From Mangrovibacter plantisponsor (GTDB lineage: Bacteria; Pseudomonadota; Gammaproteobacteria; Enterobacterales; Enterobacteriaceae), in contig NZ_QGTS01000003.1 of NCBI RefSeq assembly GCF_003182475.1, forward strand, positions 56,876-120,875: a stretch of DNA of 64,000 nt. Direction: 5' to 3'. Shown here piece after piece: positions 28,234 through 36,891 of this stretch. The notes beneath the pieces were generated by a model. It was given only the letters and a program-made list of their open reading frames with translations, searched no databases and was not told the DNA's origin. Made by a program: the position numbers and the translations under genes. Every line of letters starts with the position of its first letter. Position 1 is the first letter of the stretch.

Positions 28234-28614
28234 TTATGCTACAGGGCCGCACCAGTAGAATGACACGCCTTTATAGTGAGTAATAAACAGTACCGCTTCA
28301 CTCCAGTTCTTTCCCTTAAGAACTTCTGTAATACAGCTCATTGCATTGAGGCAATCAAGACCACACCACGCGTGATAATCGTCCTGCTCGGTTTCCATGT
28401 AAGCCAGTGATGCCGAAAACGTAGTTTTACCCTCGCTATCACACACTCTGTGGCACACCAGGCGAATGCGAAACCAGGTTACAGTGAGTTCTTCAGCAAT
28501 AAATTCTGCTGCGATGGCAATCAGGGCATCAGTTTCTTTGTTGCCATCAAACCACTGGCACTGTGTTGCACAGTCAGAATTGGGTAATTGGTCTGTGAAA
28601 ATATCCGCATTCAT
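28234..28614 (-). CDS. Unrecognised 126-residue protein
   Basis: A minus-strand gene with start ATG at 28614 preceded by AGGGA eight bases upstream; the frame stays open for 24 more codons without better support. The product is acidic and rich in Cys (about nine) and Trp, with no signal peptide or clear membrane helix. Segments such as NADIFTDQLPNSDCATQ and EFIAEELTVTWFRIRLVC have an alternating pattern compatible with an alpha+beta fold. It lies between yciA and ydiH, where E. coli has nothing comparable. The family was not recognised and no function is offered. Confidence 0.62.
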   Translation of the reverse strand: MNADIFTDQLPNSDCATQCQWFDGNKETDALIAIAAEFIAEELTVTWFRIRLVCHRVCDSEGKTTFSASLAYMETEQDDYHAWCGLDCLNAMSCITEVLKGKNWSEAVLFITHYKGVSFYWCGPVA

Positions 28615-28877
28615 AATTATTTTCCCTGGGTAATTATGGTAATTATCGGCTGTGGCAAGAAAACCATAAGTGGTCAGTAACAACAAAATGTATTTGTGCG
28701 AACTGCAGAGCTGTTAATTGACAGTTTAGTCTGGCTGATTTTAATAAAATGATATTAATAATCATGTAATTACCATTTATGTTAGCATGCTAATCAGATT
28801 GTTTCATCCTTGCCACTGGTTGTTTTTTGTTCTCTTTGTGGTATTATTTACCCGTTGTCACATTCACTGAGGTTTAT

Positions 28878-29066
28878 ATGGAAAACGAGCTAAGCCCTAC
28901 TGTTCTGGCTTTTGAATATCTTCGTCGGGAAAAAGAAAATTTAACTCCTGCACAATTTCTTAAACGTTTTAAACAACTGCAACTAGAGTTCGCTGACCTG
29001 ATGGAACTCTCTTACATTGAGTTGCAGGAAGAAATTGTATTTGCTCACCGGCTGGGTATTCACTGA
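28878..29066 (+). CDS. ydiH: YdiH-like small protein
   Basis: A 62-residue cytoplasmic protein of unknown role that matches the E. coli YdiH pattern: LxPTxLAxExLRR near the start, NLTPAQFLKRFKQLQLEFADL in the middle and EEIVFAHRLGIH at the end, with equal length. The start ATG at 28878 has GAGG eight bases upstream; a 17-codon extension is not supported. In E. coli ydiH lies near the suf cluster, far from tonB, so its position here differs. The long 3' region up to a strong terminator at 29201 may be an untranslated tail or a separate RNA. Confidence 0.8.
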   Translation: MENELSPTVLAFEYLRREKENLTPAQFLKRFKQLQLEFADLMELSYIELQEEIVFAHRLGIH

Positions 29067-29200
29067 TTTTCCAGTTTGCGCTTTACTGCGGTGTTAATGT
29101 GCTGTAGTGGCGAGAAGGGCTTATCACACAAGGCGAAAGGAGTGAAAGTTGCTGCAGGCACCTGAGTGCTGAGTGATTCTTCTATGTTGCCTGTCACTGA

Positions 29201-29230
29201 AACCACTGCATTTCACTGCAGTGGTTTTTT
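29201..29230 (+). terminator. Strong intrinsic terminator 135 bp after ydiH
   Basis: AACCACTGCA (29201-29210) pairs with TGCAGTGGTT (29217-29226) over loop TTTCAC and is followed by six T residues counting the stem. The distance from the ydiH stop leaves room for a 3'-derived or independent small RNA. Two further palindromes at 29259-29276 and 29315-29333 lie beyond it, towards yciB. Confidence 0.9.
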
Positions 29231-29339
29231 GTATTTGAGGCTTTCAAATTCAGCAAGCGCCCAGCAGAGGCTGGGCCTGTAGTTGATTAATTAGTTGATT
29301 AGTTAATCAGTAGATGGCGCCAGGCTGGCGCCATAGGTA

Positions 29340-29876
29340 CTAATTCTCTTCGTGGGGCATATGGCGGTAAATATAGAGACCACTTAATAATGTGAACACC
29401 AGGGTCAGTGCCGTCAGGCCAAATACCTTAAAGTTAACCCAGATGTTTTCAGGCAGCCAAAAAGCGATATAAATATTCGCCAGCCCGCACAGGATGAAAA
29501 ACAACGCCCAGGCATAATTAAGCCGTTTCCAGACAACCTGCGGCAGTGTCAGCTCTTTGCCTAACATGCTCTGGATAAGTGGTTTGTTCATGACCCACTG
29601 GCTGACCAGAAGCGCACCGGCAAACAGTACATAAATAACGGTTACTTTCCACTTGATAAACTCAACGTTGTGAAAAGCGATAGTTAACCCACCGAACACG
29701 GCAACCAGAATGAAGGTAACCAGTGTCATTTTCTCGAGCTTGCGAAACTTATACCAACTGTAAACCAGAGCGAGTGCTGTTGCGGCAATCAGAGCACCGG
29801 ACGCGACATAAATGTCATACAGCTTATAAAAAGCAAAAAAGACAATCAGAGGAAGAAAATCAAGAAACTGCTTCAT
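29340..29876 (-). CDS. yciB: YciB, inner-membrane septation protein
   Basis: A 178-residue inner-membrane protein with about five hydrophobic helices, for example [20 protein letters not shown] at the N-terminus. It is homologous to intracellular septation protein A of Shigella and one residue shorter than E. coli YciB. The conserved [16 protein letters not shown] and [19 protein letters not shown] segments are present. Family members affect cell envelope integrity and interact with division and elongation proteins in E. coli. It lies 53 bp downstream of yciC on the same strand, probably one operon. Confidence 0.94.
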   Translation of the reverse strand: MKQFLDFLPLIVFFAFYKLYDIYVASGALIAATALALVYSWYKFRKLEKMTLVTFILVAVFGGLTIAFHNVEFIKWKVTVIYVLFAGALLVSQWVMNKPLIQSMLGKELTLPQVVWKRLNYAWALFFILCGLANIYIAFWLPENIWVNFKVFGLTALTLVFTLLSGLYIYRHMPHEEN

Positions 29877-29929
29877 AAAGGCTTCCGTAATCGAAAATAA
29901 CCCGACACGTGGGCAGGCCGGTTAAAGGC

Positions 29930-30673
29930 TTACTGACGGATCAGCATGTACAGGCGGTACAGGTAAATAAGCAACAATGCCGACAGCAGATTACTGATGG
30001 TATTGACGGTAATAGCGCCACCTGTTGGCGTCAAGGCTGCAAAGGTGCTTGAGAACAGCAACAGTGCTGTTTTGGCAACCAGCCAGCCGATAATCGCGGG
30101 GGCGACCAGGCGCATATTTGCCCAGCACAAACGGCTGCTGGAGCGTAATGCCGCAAAAATACCTGATTTATCCTCAACCAGGTGTACCGGCGCCATTGAC
30201 AGAATAATAGCGAGGATAACGCCAGGCACAATAATCGCCATAATCCCAATCTGCACCGCGAACGTGGTGATAAACATTAACACGAGCATCCGTGGCATTA
30301 ATGGTGCGGAAAGGCCAATTGCATGTAACGCACTGACGCGCTGACCAGCAGAAACCAGTTTTGCCAGAGTCAGTAAGCTTGCGGCAAGAATGGCGTTAGC
30401 AATCAGGCCAGAAAACGTCGTTGCCGCAGACGCCTTCAAAAGTGTCTGTTGCTGCTCAGGTGTCATATTCTGGATCAGCTCGAAAAACCCCTGGCTACCC
30501 TGAAGATTATCACCCTGCAACATGGCCGCCATCTGGTCCTCATCCGGGTAAAACGCATGCCCTAATGCTACAGCAACGAATGCGCAAAGCAGGGCAATCA
30601 GAAGGATGGAGACAAACTGATTACGGAAAAAATTACCTGTGTCACGGTAAACAGAACCTGCCGTGATTGTCAT
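29930..30673 (-). CDS. yciC: YciC, UPF0259 inner-membrane protein
   Basis: A 247-residue integral membrane protein with about six transmembrane segments, the same length as E. coli YciC. The N-terminus [19 protein letters not shown] is characteristic, and a Glu/Asp/Gln-rich loop (about 38-75) precedes the second helix. Its molecular role is unknown. In E. coli yciC is co-transcribed with yciB and yciA-region genes. It is divergent from ompW, with a 374-bp shared upstream region. Confidence 0.92.
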   Translation of the reverse strand: MTITAGSVYRDTGNFFRNQFVSILLIALLCAFVAVALGHAFYPDEDQMAAMLQGDNLQGSQGFFELIQNMTPEQQQTLLKASAATTFSGLIANAILAASLLTLAKLVSAGQRVSALHAIGLSAPLMPRMLVLMFITTFAVQIGIMAIIVPGVILAIILSMAPVHLVEDKSGIFAALRSSSRLCWANMRLVAPAIIGWLVAKTALLLFSSTFAALTPTGGAITVNTISNLLSALLLIYLYRLYMLIRQ

Positions 30674-31047
30674 GCACTCTCCTTGAGTCGGTGTCAGGAT
30701 GAAAATGCTGGCGATTGTACACCGCTCAAGGTGGGATGTCAGTCACATCCCCTGTAAAGGAATGTTGTCAGAACATTTTGTGGCTAAGTTGCCACCGGTT
30801 TACCTGTTTCCGAACTTCATAACTATTGTGCAATCTGGCCTGAAACAGGTCTGTTAAGTCGTAATTTGCGCTGATTACAGGAAATTGATCTAAAACAAAT
30901 TCATTGTTTTTAACAAAATAAGTTCAAATTAACGTGGATCAATGAATGTCGAAATACCTGACAAAGTGTGACCAATGTTGGATCAAAAAAGGAAAATGTA
31001 AAGGTATAGTCAGGCCGTTTATAAAAAAACTTACAAAGGACATGGGC
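30674..31047. promoter_or_regulatory. Divergent regulatory region yciC/ompW
   Basis: About 370 bp without a gene. It holds the yciC promoter, an FNR-like palindrome at 30885-30898 and an AT-rich ompW promoter area. An in-frame extension of ompW to 30946 is not counted as coding, because it precedes the signal peptide. Confidence 0.6.
30885..30898. promoter_or_regulatory. FNR-like site upstream of ompW
   Basis: TTGATCTAAAACAA fits the FNR consensus TTGAT-N4-ATCAA at 9 of 10 fixed positions. It is about 150 bp before the ompW start codon. E. coli ompW is activated by FNR under anaerobiosis, which supports the call, but spacing to the transcription start is unknown. Confidence 0.5.
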
Positions 31048-31680
31048 ATGAAAAAGTTAACAGTGGCACTACTGGCGATGAGTTGTTTTTCTGGAATGGT
31101 GAGCGCACATGAAGCGGGTGAATTTTTCGTCCGTGCAGGTAGCGCCACTGTTCGTCCAACCGAAGGGTCCGATAACGTGCTTGGGTTGGGTGGCTTTAAT
31201 GTCAGTAACAACACACAGCTGGGTATGACATTTACCTATATGGCGACTGACAATGTGGGGATTGAATTGCTGGCTGCAACGCCTTTCCGCCACAAAGTAG
31301 GCCTTGCATCTACAGGCACTATTGCAACTGTACACCAACTACCGCCGACATTAATGGCGCAATGGTACTTTGGTGACAGGCAAAGCAAAGTGCGCCCCTA
31401 TATTGGTGCCGGGGTGAACTACACCACGTTCTTCAATAATAAATTTAACCAGACAGGCCAGGATGCCGGATTATCTGACCTGAGCCTGAAAGATTCCTGG
31501 GGCCTTGCCGGGCAGGCCGGGGTGGATTACCTGATTAACAGAAACTGGCTGGTGAATATGTCTGTATGGTATATGGACATTGATACCACGGTGAAATTTA
31601 AAGCCGGTGACCAGCAAGAAAGCATTAAAACGCGCATCGACCCGTGGGTATTTATGTTCTCTGCGGGCTACCGTTTCTGA
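31048..31680 (+). CDS. ompW: OmpW, outer-membrane beta-barrel protein
   Basis: A 210-residue eight-stranded outer-membrane barrel with a narrow hydrophobic channel, linked to uptake or efflux of small hydrophobic molecules and to stress resistance. A Sec signal peptide MKKLTVALLAMSCFSGMVSA is followed by HEAGEFFVRAGSATVRP. Family motifs include TFTYMATDNVGIELLAATPF and the C-terminal WVFMFSAGYRF with terminal Phe recognised by BamA. ATG at 31048 is chosen because AGGA lies seven bases upstream; the ATG at 31042 is too close to it. E. coli OmpW has 212 residues. Confidence 0.95.
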   Translation: MKKLTVALLAMSCFSGMVSAHEAGEFFVRAGSATVRPTEGSDNVLGLGGFNVSNNTQLGMTFTYMATDNVGIELLAATPFRHKVGLASTGTIATVHQLPPTLMAQWYFGDRQSKVRPYIGAGVNYTTFFNNKFNQTGQDAGLSDLSLKDSWGLAGQAGVDYLINRNWLVNMSVWYMDIDTTVKFKAGDQQESIKTRIDPWVFMFSAGYRF

Positions 31681-31718
31681 CAGGGAACGCCTGACCTCCA
31701 TTGACTCGCAGCACAAAG

Positions 31719-31757
31719 ACAGCATGCAACAAGTAATCAGTGCATGCTGTTTTTTTA
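31719..31757 (+). terminator. ompW terminator
   Basis: ACAGCATGCA (31719-31728) and TGCATGCTGT (31741-31750) form a 10-bp stem followed by seven T residues. Confidence 0.92.
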
Positions 31758-31780
31758 TGAAGTTTATGGCGGCAGAAAAC

Positions 31781-31819
31781 AAAAACGCCAGCCTGATACA
31801 TTTCAGGCTGGCGTTTTTT
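31781..31819. terminator. trp operon terminator, bidirectional
   Basis: A 16-bp perfect stem (31781-31796 with 31803-31818, core ACGCCAGCCTGA) with loop TACATT and T runs on both strands. It lies 58 bp after trpA in the minus direction and also backs up the ompW terminator. Confidence 0.92.
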
Positions 31820-31876
31820 ATCATCCAGACATTTTTACATTATAGCGATTACGCACGCACGGGCGTAGTGAATTGA

Positions 31877-32683
31877 TTAACTGCGTGTTGCAGCTTTCAT
31901 CACTGTGACAAACTCACCCAATGCTTTGAGCATTTCAGCGTGGTTACCCAGGTTCTTTTCAATAATTTTCACTACAGCTGACCCGGAAATTGCACCAGCA
32001 GCGCCCGCACTGATGGCATCTTTCACCTGAGATGGCTCAGAAATACCAAAGCCCTGCAACGGTGGTACTGCATGGTACTCAGCCAGTTTTTCCACCAAAT
32101 GGTGTATGGGCAGGCTGGCACGTTGTTCCGCCCCGGTAACACCAGCGCGGGACAACAGGTAGGTATAACCGCGCCCGTAGGAAGCTATCTGGCGGAGCAG
32201 GTCATCATCGGAATTAGGCGGGCAAATGAAAATAGGGGCAATATTATGGCGCATTGCGGCCTGGCGGAAAGGTGCAGATTCTTCAACAGGTACATCTGCA
32301 ACCAGTACGGAATCAACGCCCACTTCTTCACAACGCGCATAGAAGTTATCAATACCACGGCTATAAACCAGGTTGGCATACATCAGTAACCCAATTGGAA
32401 TATCCGGGTGTTTTTGGCGAATCATTGCCAGCATTTCAAAACACTGGGTCGGGGTGACGTTTGCCGCAAATGCGCGCAGGGCAGCTCCCTGAATTGTCGG
32501 CCCATCGGCCAGCGGGTCAGAGAACGGAATACCCAATTCAAGTGCATCTGCGCCAGCTTCAACCAGCGTATCAATAATCTTAAGCGACTGCTCAACACCC
32601 GGGTCTCCCAGCGTAACGAAAGGAACAAATGCACCTTCATTGCGGGATTTCAATGTTGCAAAAAGCGTATCATAGCGTTCCAT
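31877..32683 (-). CDS. trpA: Tryptophan synthase alpha chain TrpA
   Basis: A 268-residue TIM-barrel subunit that cleaves indole-3-glycerol phosphate to indole and glyceraldehyde-3-phosphate; indole is channelled to TrpB. The catalytic Glu lies in [18 protein letters not shown] and the catalytic Asp in [12 protein letters not shown]; the phosphate-binding loop GISEPSQV and [12 protein letters not shown] follow near the C-terminus. The start ATG at 32683 shares one base with the trpB stop (TGATG), the same coupling as in E. coli. It is the last gene of the trp operon. Confidence 0.97.
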   Translation of the reverse strand: MERYDTLFATLKSRNEGAFVPFVTLGDPGVEQSLKIIDTLVEAGADALELGIPFSDPLADGPTIQGAALRAFAANVTPTQCFEMLAMIRQKHPDIPIGLLMYANLVYSRGIDNFYARCEEVGVDSVLVADVPVEESAPFRQAAMRHNIAPIFICPPNSDDDLLRQIASYGRGYTYLLSRAGVTGAEQRASLPIHHLVEKLAEYHAVPPLQGFGISEPSQVKDAISAGAAGAISGSAVVKIIEKNLGNHAEMLKALGEFVTVMKAATRS

Positions 32684-33876
32684 CAAATTTCCCCCCGGGA
32701 TTTCAGAATATCGTGAACCGTGAAAATGTCTTTATCCCCGCGGCCTGACAAGTTAACAACCAGTAACTGTTCTTTATCCGGGTTTTGTTTGATCATTTTG
32801 AGCGCCCACGCAAGTGCATGGGAAGATTCCAGTGCCGGGATGATGCCTTCATGGCGGCTCAGTTCTTTAAACGCTTCCAGCGCTTCATCGTCAGTGATCG
32901 AGACATAATCTGCGCGGCCAGTGCTGTTAAGGAATGCATGCTGCGGCCCTACTGACGGGAAGTCCAGCCCGGCAGAAATAGAGTATGACTCTTCAATTTG
33001 CCCTTCATCAGTTTGCATCATGGGCGACTTCATACCGAAATAGATGCCCACGCGCCCGTGCTTGAGTGGCGCACCATGTTCACCGGTTTCAATACCATGG
33101 CCGGCTGGCTCAACACCAATCAGGCTGACACTGGTTTCGTCAATAAAATCTGCAAACATACCAATGGCGTTAGAACCACCACCTACACAGGCAATGACGG
33201 CATCTGGCAGGCGACCTTCTTTCTCAAGAATTTGCGCCCGGGTTTCCTCGCCAATCATGCGCTGGTATTCGCGGACAATAGTCGGGTAAGGATGCGGACC
33301 GGCAGCAGTACCCAGCATGTAGTGCGCGGTTTCATAACTACCAGACCAGTCACGCAGAGCTTCGTTACAGGCGTCTTTCAGGGTCGATGACCCGGAATGA
33401 ACAGGAATAACTTCCGCACCCATTAAACGCATACGGAAAACGTTTGGAGACTGGCGCTCAACGTCCTTCGCACCCATATAGATTCGGCATTTCAGCCCGA
33501 GCAGTGCACTGGCGAGTGCGGATGCCACACCGTGTTGCCCGGCACCGGTCTCAGCAATGATTTCGGTTTTGCCCATGCGTTTGGCAAGCAGAGCCTGGCC
33601 CAGCACCTGGTTCGTTTTATGTGCGCCGCCATGCAGCAAATCTTCACGTTTAAGGTACAGCGTGGTTTTGGTTCCCGCAGTCAGATTACGGCAGCGGGTA
33701 AGGGCAGTTGGGCGCCCGGCATAATTTTTCAGCAAATCAGTGAACTGCGCCTGGAACTCAGGGTCACTTTGTGCACTGACAAACGCTTCTTCAAGCTGGC
33801 GTAATGCTGGCATCAGTATTTGCGGAACATACATTCCGCCGAATTCACCAAAATACGGGTTTAATAAAGTCGTCAT
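32683..33876 (-). CDS. trpB: Tryptophan synthase beta chain TrpB
   Basis: A 397-residue pyridoxal-phosphate enzyme that joins indole with L-serine to give L-tryptophan in an alpha2-beta2 complex. The cofactor-binding Lys87 lies in [13 protein letters not shown], the ammonium/serine-binding loop is AETGAGQHG, and the phosphate-binding glycine loop is [10 protein letters not shown]. The length equals that of the E. coli enzyme. It lies 61 bp downstream of trpCF, the longest gap between the structural trp genes, and is coupled to trpA. Confidence 0.98.
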   Translation of the reverse strand: MTTLLNPYFGEFGGMYVPQILMPALRQLEEAFVSAQSDPEFQAQFTDLLKNYAGRPTALTRCRNLTAGTKTTLYLKREDLLHGGAHKTNQVLGQALLAKRMGKTEIIAETGAGQHGVASALASALLGLKCRIYMGAKDVERQSPNVFRMRLMGAEVIPVHSGSSTLKDACNEALRDWSGSYETAHYMLGTAAGPHPYPTIVREYQRMIGEETRAQILEKEGRLPDAVIACVGGGSNAIGMFADFIDETSVSLIGVEPAGHGIETGEHGAPLKHGRVGIYFGMKSPMMQTDEGQIEESYSISAGLDFPSVGPQHAFLNSTGRADYVSITDDEALEAFKELSRHEGIIPALESSHALAWALKMIKQNPDKEQLLVVNLSGRGDKDIFTVHDILKSRGEI

Positions 33877-33937
33877 GTTTGTTGTATTCCTTAACTACCG
33901 GGCTTTTCCCGGTGAATGCATTCGGGCAATACGAAAG

Positions 33938-35296
33938 TTAGTAGGCGCGCAAGGTGCGAAACGCAGCGGCAATCTTCTCGTGATCTTTAACACCAGGTTG
34001 GGATTCCACGCCTGAGTTAAAATCAAGGCCGGAACAGCCTGCTTTGGCAGCTTCGACGCAGTTGTCTGCACTGAGCCCACCGGCCAGCATTACGTCACTC
34101 AGGTCCTGGCCTTGTAACAGTGACCAGTCAAAAGACTGACCCGTTCCACCCTGGCCATTATCGAAAACATAGCGTGAGACGTGGTCAAACTGGCGTTTCG
34201 GGAGCGAATCACCAACGCTCAATGCTTTCCAGATAGCAATGTCATCAGGTAAAGCCGAACGCAGTTCATCGATATATTGCTGGGTTTCGTTACCATGAAG
34301 CTGAACTGCAGACAGTTTCAGTTGTGCTGCGAGTGAACTGACCTTAGCCACCGGCTCGTCGCGAAACACCCCGACATAGCGTAAAGGCGCGCCAGACATC
34401 ACAAGACGCGCCTGTTCAGCGGTGACCGCACGCGGCGAACCTGATACAAAAATCAACCCGCCATAGACAGCGCCTGCACGGTATGCTGCCGATGCATCTT
34501 CAGGGCGAGTCAGGCCACATACTTTATTTTCCCCCAGTAACACCCGGCGTACGGCAGTATTCAGATCCGTTTCACCCATCAGTGCGGAGCCAATCAGGAA
34601 ACCGTTGGCATAGTGGCTCAGTTCACGAACATGGCCATAGGTATGGATGCCGGATTCACTGATAACAGTCACGCCGCTACCCAGTTGCGGGGCGAGAGTC
34701 CTGGTACGGTTCAGGTCAATAGACAGGTCTCGCAGGTCACGGTTATTAATACCCACTACCCGTGCTTCAAGGTGAATGGCACGCGCCAGTTCCTCTTCAT
34801 TACTCACTTCGGTCAGTACGCCCATATTCAGGCTGTGCGCGACAGCGGCCAGGCTACGGTACTGTTCGTCATCAAGGACAGAAAGCATCAGCAGGCAGGC
34901 ATCAGCCTGGTAAAAACGAGCCAGGTAAATCTGGTATGGATCGATAATAAAATCTTTACACAGTACGGGTTGTGTAACGGTTTTGCTGACCAGAGGTAAA
35001 AAATCGAAGTTGCCCTGGAAATATTTCTCATCAGTCAGAACTGAAATAGCCGAAGCATAATGCTTATAGACACCTGCGATAGCGACAGGGTCAAAATCTT
35101 CGCGAATCAGTCCCTTTGATGGAGAGGCCTTTTTGCACTCCAGAATAAACGCGGTTTTGGCGCCAGCAAGGGCATGGTAAAAATCACGGGTACTCGGTTG
35201 CACATCATTCTGGAACGAAGCCAGCGGTTGTTGTTGTTTGCGTTGTTCTACCCAAATCGCCTTGTCTGCGACGATTTTTGCTAATACGGTTTCCAT
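33938..35296 (-). CDS. trpC: Bifunctional indole-3-glycerol-phosphate synthase/PRA isomerase
   Basis: A 452-residue fusion of two TIM barrels catalysing consecutive steps of tryptophan synthesis. Residues about 1-255 are indole-3-glycerol-phosphate synthase (TrpC), with catalytic Lys in FILECKKASPSKG and Lys in VLCKDFIIDP. Residues about 256-452 are phosphoribosylanthranilate isomerase (TrpF), beginning NKVCGLTRPEDA with its catalytic Cys. The TrpC-TrpF fusion is the usual enterobacterial form, here retained although trpG and trpD are unfused. It starts 3 bp after the trpD stop. Confidence 0.97.
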   Translation of the reverse strand: METVLAKIVADKAIWVEQRKQQQPLASFQNDVQPSTRDFYHALAGAKTAFILECKKASPSKGLIREDFDPVAIAGVYKHYASAISVLTDEKYFQGNFDFLPLVSKTVTQPVLCKDFIIDPYQIYLARFYQADACLLMLSVLDDEQYRSLAAVAHSLNMGVLTEVSNEEELARAIHLEARVVGINNRDLRDLSIDLNRTRTLAPQLGSGVTVISESGIHTYGHVRELSHYANGFLIGSALMGETDLNTAVRRVLLGENKVCGLTRPEDASAAYRAGAVYGGLIFVSGSPRAVTAEQARLVMSGAPLRYVGVFRDEPVAKVSSLAAQLKLSAVQLHGNETQQYIDELRSALPDDIAIWKALSVGDSLPKRQFDHVSRYVFDNGQGGTGQSFDWSLLQGQDLSDVMLAGGLSADNCVEAAKAGCSGLDFNSGVESQPGVKDHEKIAAAFRTLRAY

Positions 35297-35299
35297 CTC

Positions 35300-36298
35300 T
35301 TACCCTCTTGCAGCCAGTGCAGTAACGCGCTGATAAGCTTCGCCACTGCGCAATACAGCCAGTGCTTTACTGGCGTTAACACGGAGGTCTTCTTCACCAA
35401 ACAGCCGCATCAAAAGTGCGACATTGGCAGCTACAGCCGCTTCGTGAGCAGGTGTACCTTTACCTTGTAACAGACGCGCCAGAATGTCACGGTTTTCTTC
35501 TGGTGTGCCACCGGCCAGGTCTTCTTTGGCATAAGGCGTTAAACCAAAGTCACTCGCCTGTAATTCATAACTGCTTACTTTACCGTCTTTCAGCTCTGCA
35601 ACCTGGACTGTGGCATGTAATGACACTTCATCCATTCCGCCGCTGTGTACTACTGCCGCGTGTTGGTAACCCAGCACTTTCAGGGTTTCTGCAATCGGCA
35701 GAACCAGTTCAGGGCTGTACACACCAATCAGCGCCAGTGGCGGGTGCGCCGGGTTGATCAGCGGCCCCAACACGTTGAACAGCGTGCGTGTTTTCAGTTG
35801 CTGGCGTACCGGCATGGCATGGCGGAAGCCTGTGTGGTAAAGCGGTGCAAACAGAAAACACACACCCAGTTCATCGAGTGCCTGGCGTGAAGTTTCCGCT
35901 GCCATATCCAGCTTAATACCAAATGCTGCCAGTAAATCCGAAGAGCCTGAACGGCTCGAAACACTCCGGTTGCCATGTTTAGCAACCTTCAGCCCACAGG
36001 CGGCAGCCACAAATGCACTGGCGGTAGAAATGTTAATGCTGTTACTGCCATCGCCACCTGTACCAACGATATCTGCGAAGGGGTAATCAGGGCGTGGAAA
36101 TGGTTGTGCATTATCCAGCAGTGCATTGGCTGCACCTGCGATTTCATCAGGGTGCTCACCACGAACTTTCATACTTATCAGGGCCGCAGCCAGTTGGCTT
36201 TGCTCCAGTTCACCGCGCACAATAGCACTGAATAACTGCTGGCTTTCCTGTTGGCTGAGTACCTGAGCCTGGAAAAGTTTTTCAAGAATCGTTTGCAT
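35300..36298 (-). CDS. trpD: Anthranilate phosphoribosyltransferase TrpD (unfused)
   Basis: A 332-residue enzyme that transfers phosphoribose from PRPP to anthranilate. The PRPP-binding motif is [15 protein letters not shown], followed by [17 protein letters not shown], both hallmarks of the family. In E. coli, Salmonella and Klebsiella this domain is fused behind TrpG; here it has its own ATG preceded by AGGAG, 11 bp after the trpG stop. No coding frame joins the two. The split arrangement is known from Serratia and other Enterobacterales outside the E. coli group. Confidence 0.97.
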   Translation of the reverse strand: MQTILEKLFQAQVLSQQESQQLFSAIVRGELEQSQLAAALISMKVRGEHPDEIAGAANALLDNAQPFPRPDYPFADIVGTGGDGSNSINISTASAFVAAACGLKVAKHGNRSVSSRSGSSDLLAAFGIKLDMAAETSRQALDELGVCFLFAPLYHTGFRHAMPVRQQLKTRTLFNVLGPLINPAHPPLALIGVYSPELVLPIAETLKVLGYQHAAVVHSGGMDEVSLHATVQVAELKDGKVSSYELQASDFGLTPYAKEDLAGGTPEENRDILARLLQGKGTPAHEAAVAANVALLMRLFGEEDLRVNASKALAVLRSGEAYQRVTALAARG

Positions 36299-36309
36299 AT
36301 CAGGCTCCT

Positions 36310-36891
36310 TTATTTGCTGAGCGCCCAGGCCAGTGTCTGTTCCAGCAGACGTGCGCCTTGTGTTGTCAGAATAGATTCAGGGTGAAACTGGAAACCGCAT
36401 ACACGGTCTGTATCGTGGCGTACCGCCATAACCATCCCCGCATAGCTGGCGCTGACGGTCAATGTGGCGGGTATTTTGCTACCGACCAGTGAGTGATAGC
36501 GGGCCACCGGCAATGGGTTTGGCAGGTCGTGAAACATGGCCAAACCATCATGTTCTATGGAGGACGCTTTACCGTGGAGAATTTCTCCCGCCTGGCCCAC
36601 GTAGCCGCCATAAGCTTCGACAATGGCCTGGTGCCCAAGGCAGATACCAATAATCGGCAACTCACCCCGCAGGCGTTGCAACAGCTCTGGCATACAGCCT
36701 GCTTCAGACGGCGCGCCAGGTCCTGGTGAAAGCATTAATATCGGATTAGTGAGTTCAGCCAGCCGGGCGATAATCGTGTCAGCGGGAACCTGGTTACGGT
36801 AAATCACAACGTGATGGCCGTTGGCACGCAACTGGTCAACCAGGTTGTAGGTAAATGAATCAACGTTATCGAGTAGTAAGATATCGGCCAT
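36310..36891 (-). CDS. trpG: Anthranilate synthase glutamine amidotransferase TrpG (unfused)
   Basis: A 193-residue class I glutamine amidotransferase that supplies ammonia to TrpE for anthranilate formation. The nucleophile Cys84 lies in [10 protein letters not shown], and the His170-Glu172 pair lies in [10 protein letters not shown], completing the triad. The oxyanion strand segment [10 protein letters not shown] is present. It stops as a free-standing protein rather than running into TrpD. The start ATG overlaps the trpE stop by one base (TGATG), keeping TrpE:TrpG translational coupling. PabA is an alternative family member, but the operon settles the identity. Confidence 0.97.
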   Translation of the reverse strand: MADILLLDNVDSFTYNLVDQLRANGHHVVIYRNQVPADTIIARLAELTNPILMLSPGPGAPSEAGCMPELLQRLRGELPIIGICLGHQAIVEAYGGYVGQAGEILHGKASSIEHDGLAMFHDLPNPLPVARYHSLVGSKIPATLTVSASYAGMVMAVRHDTDRVCGFQFHPESILTTQGARLLEQTLAWALSK

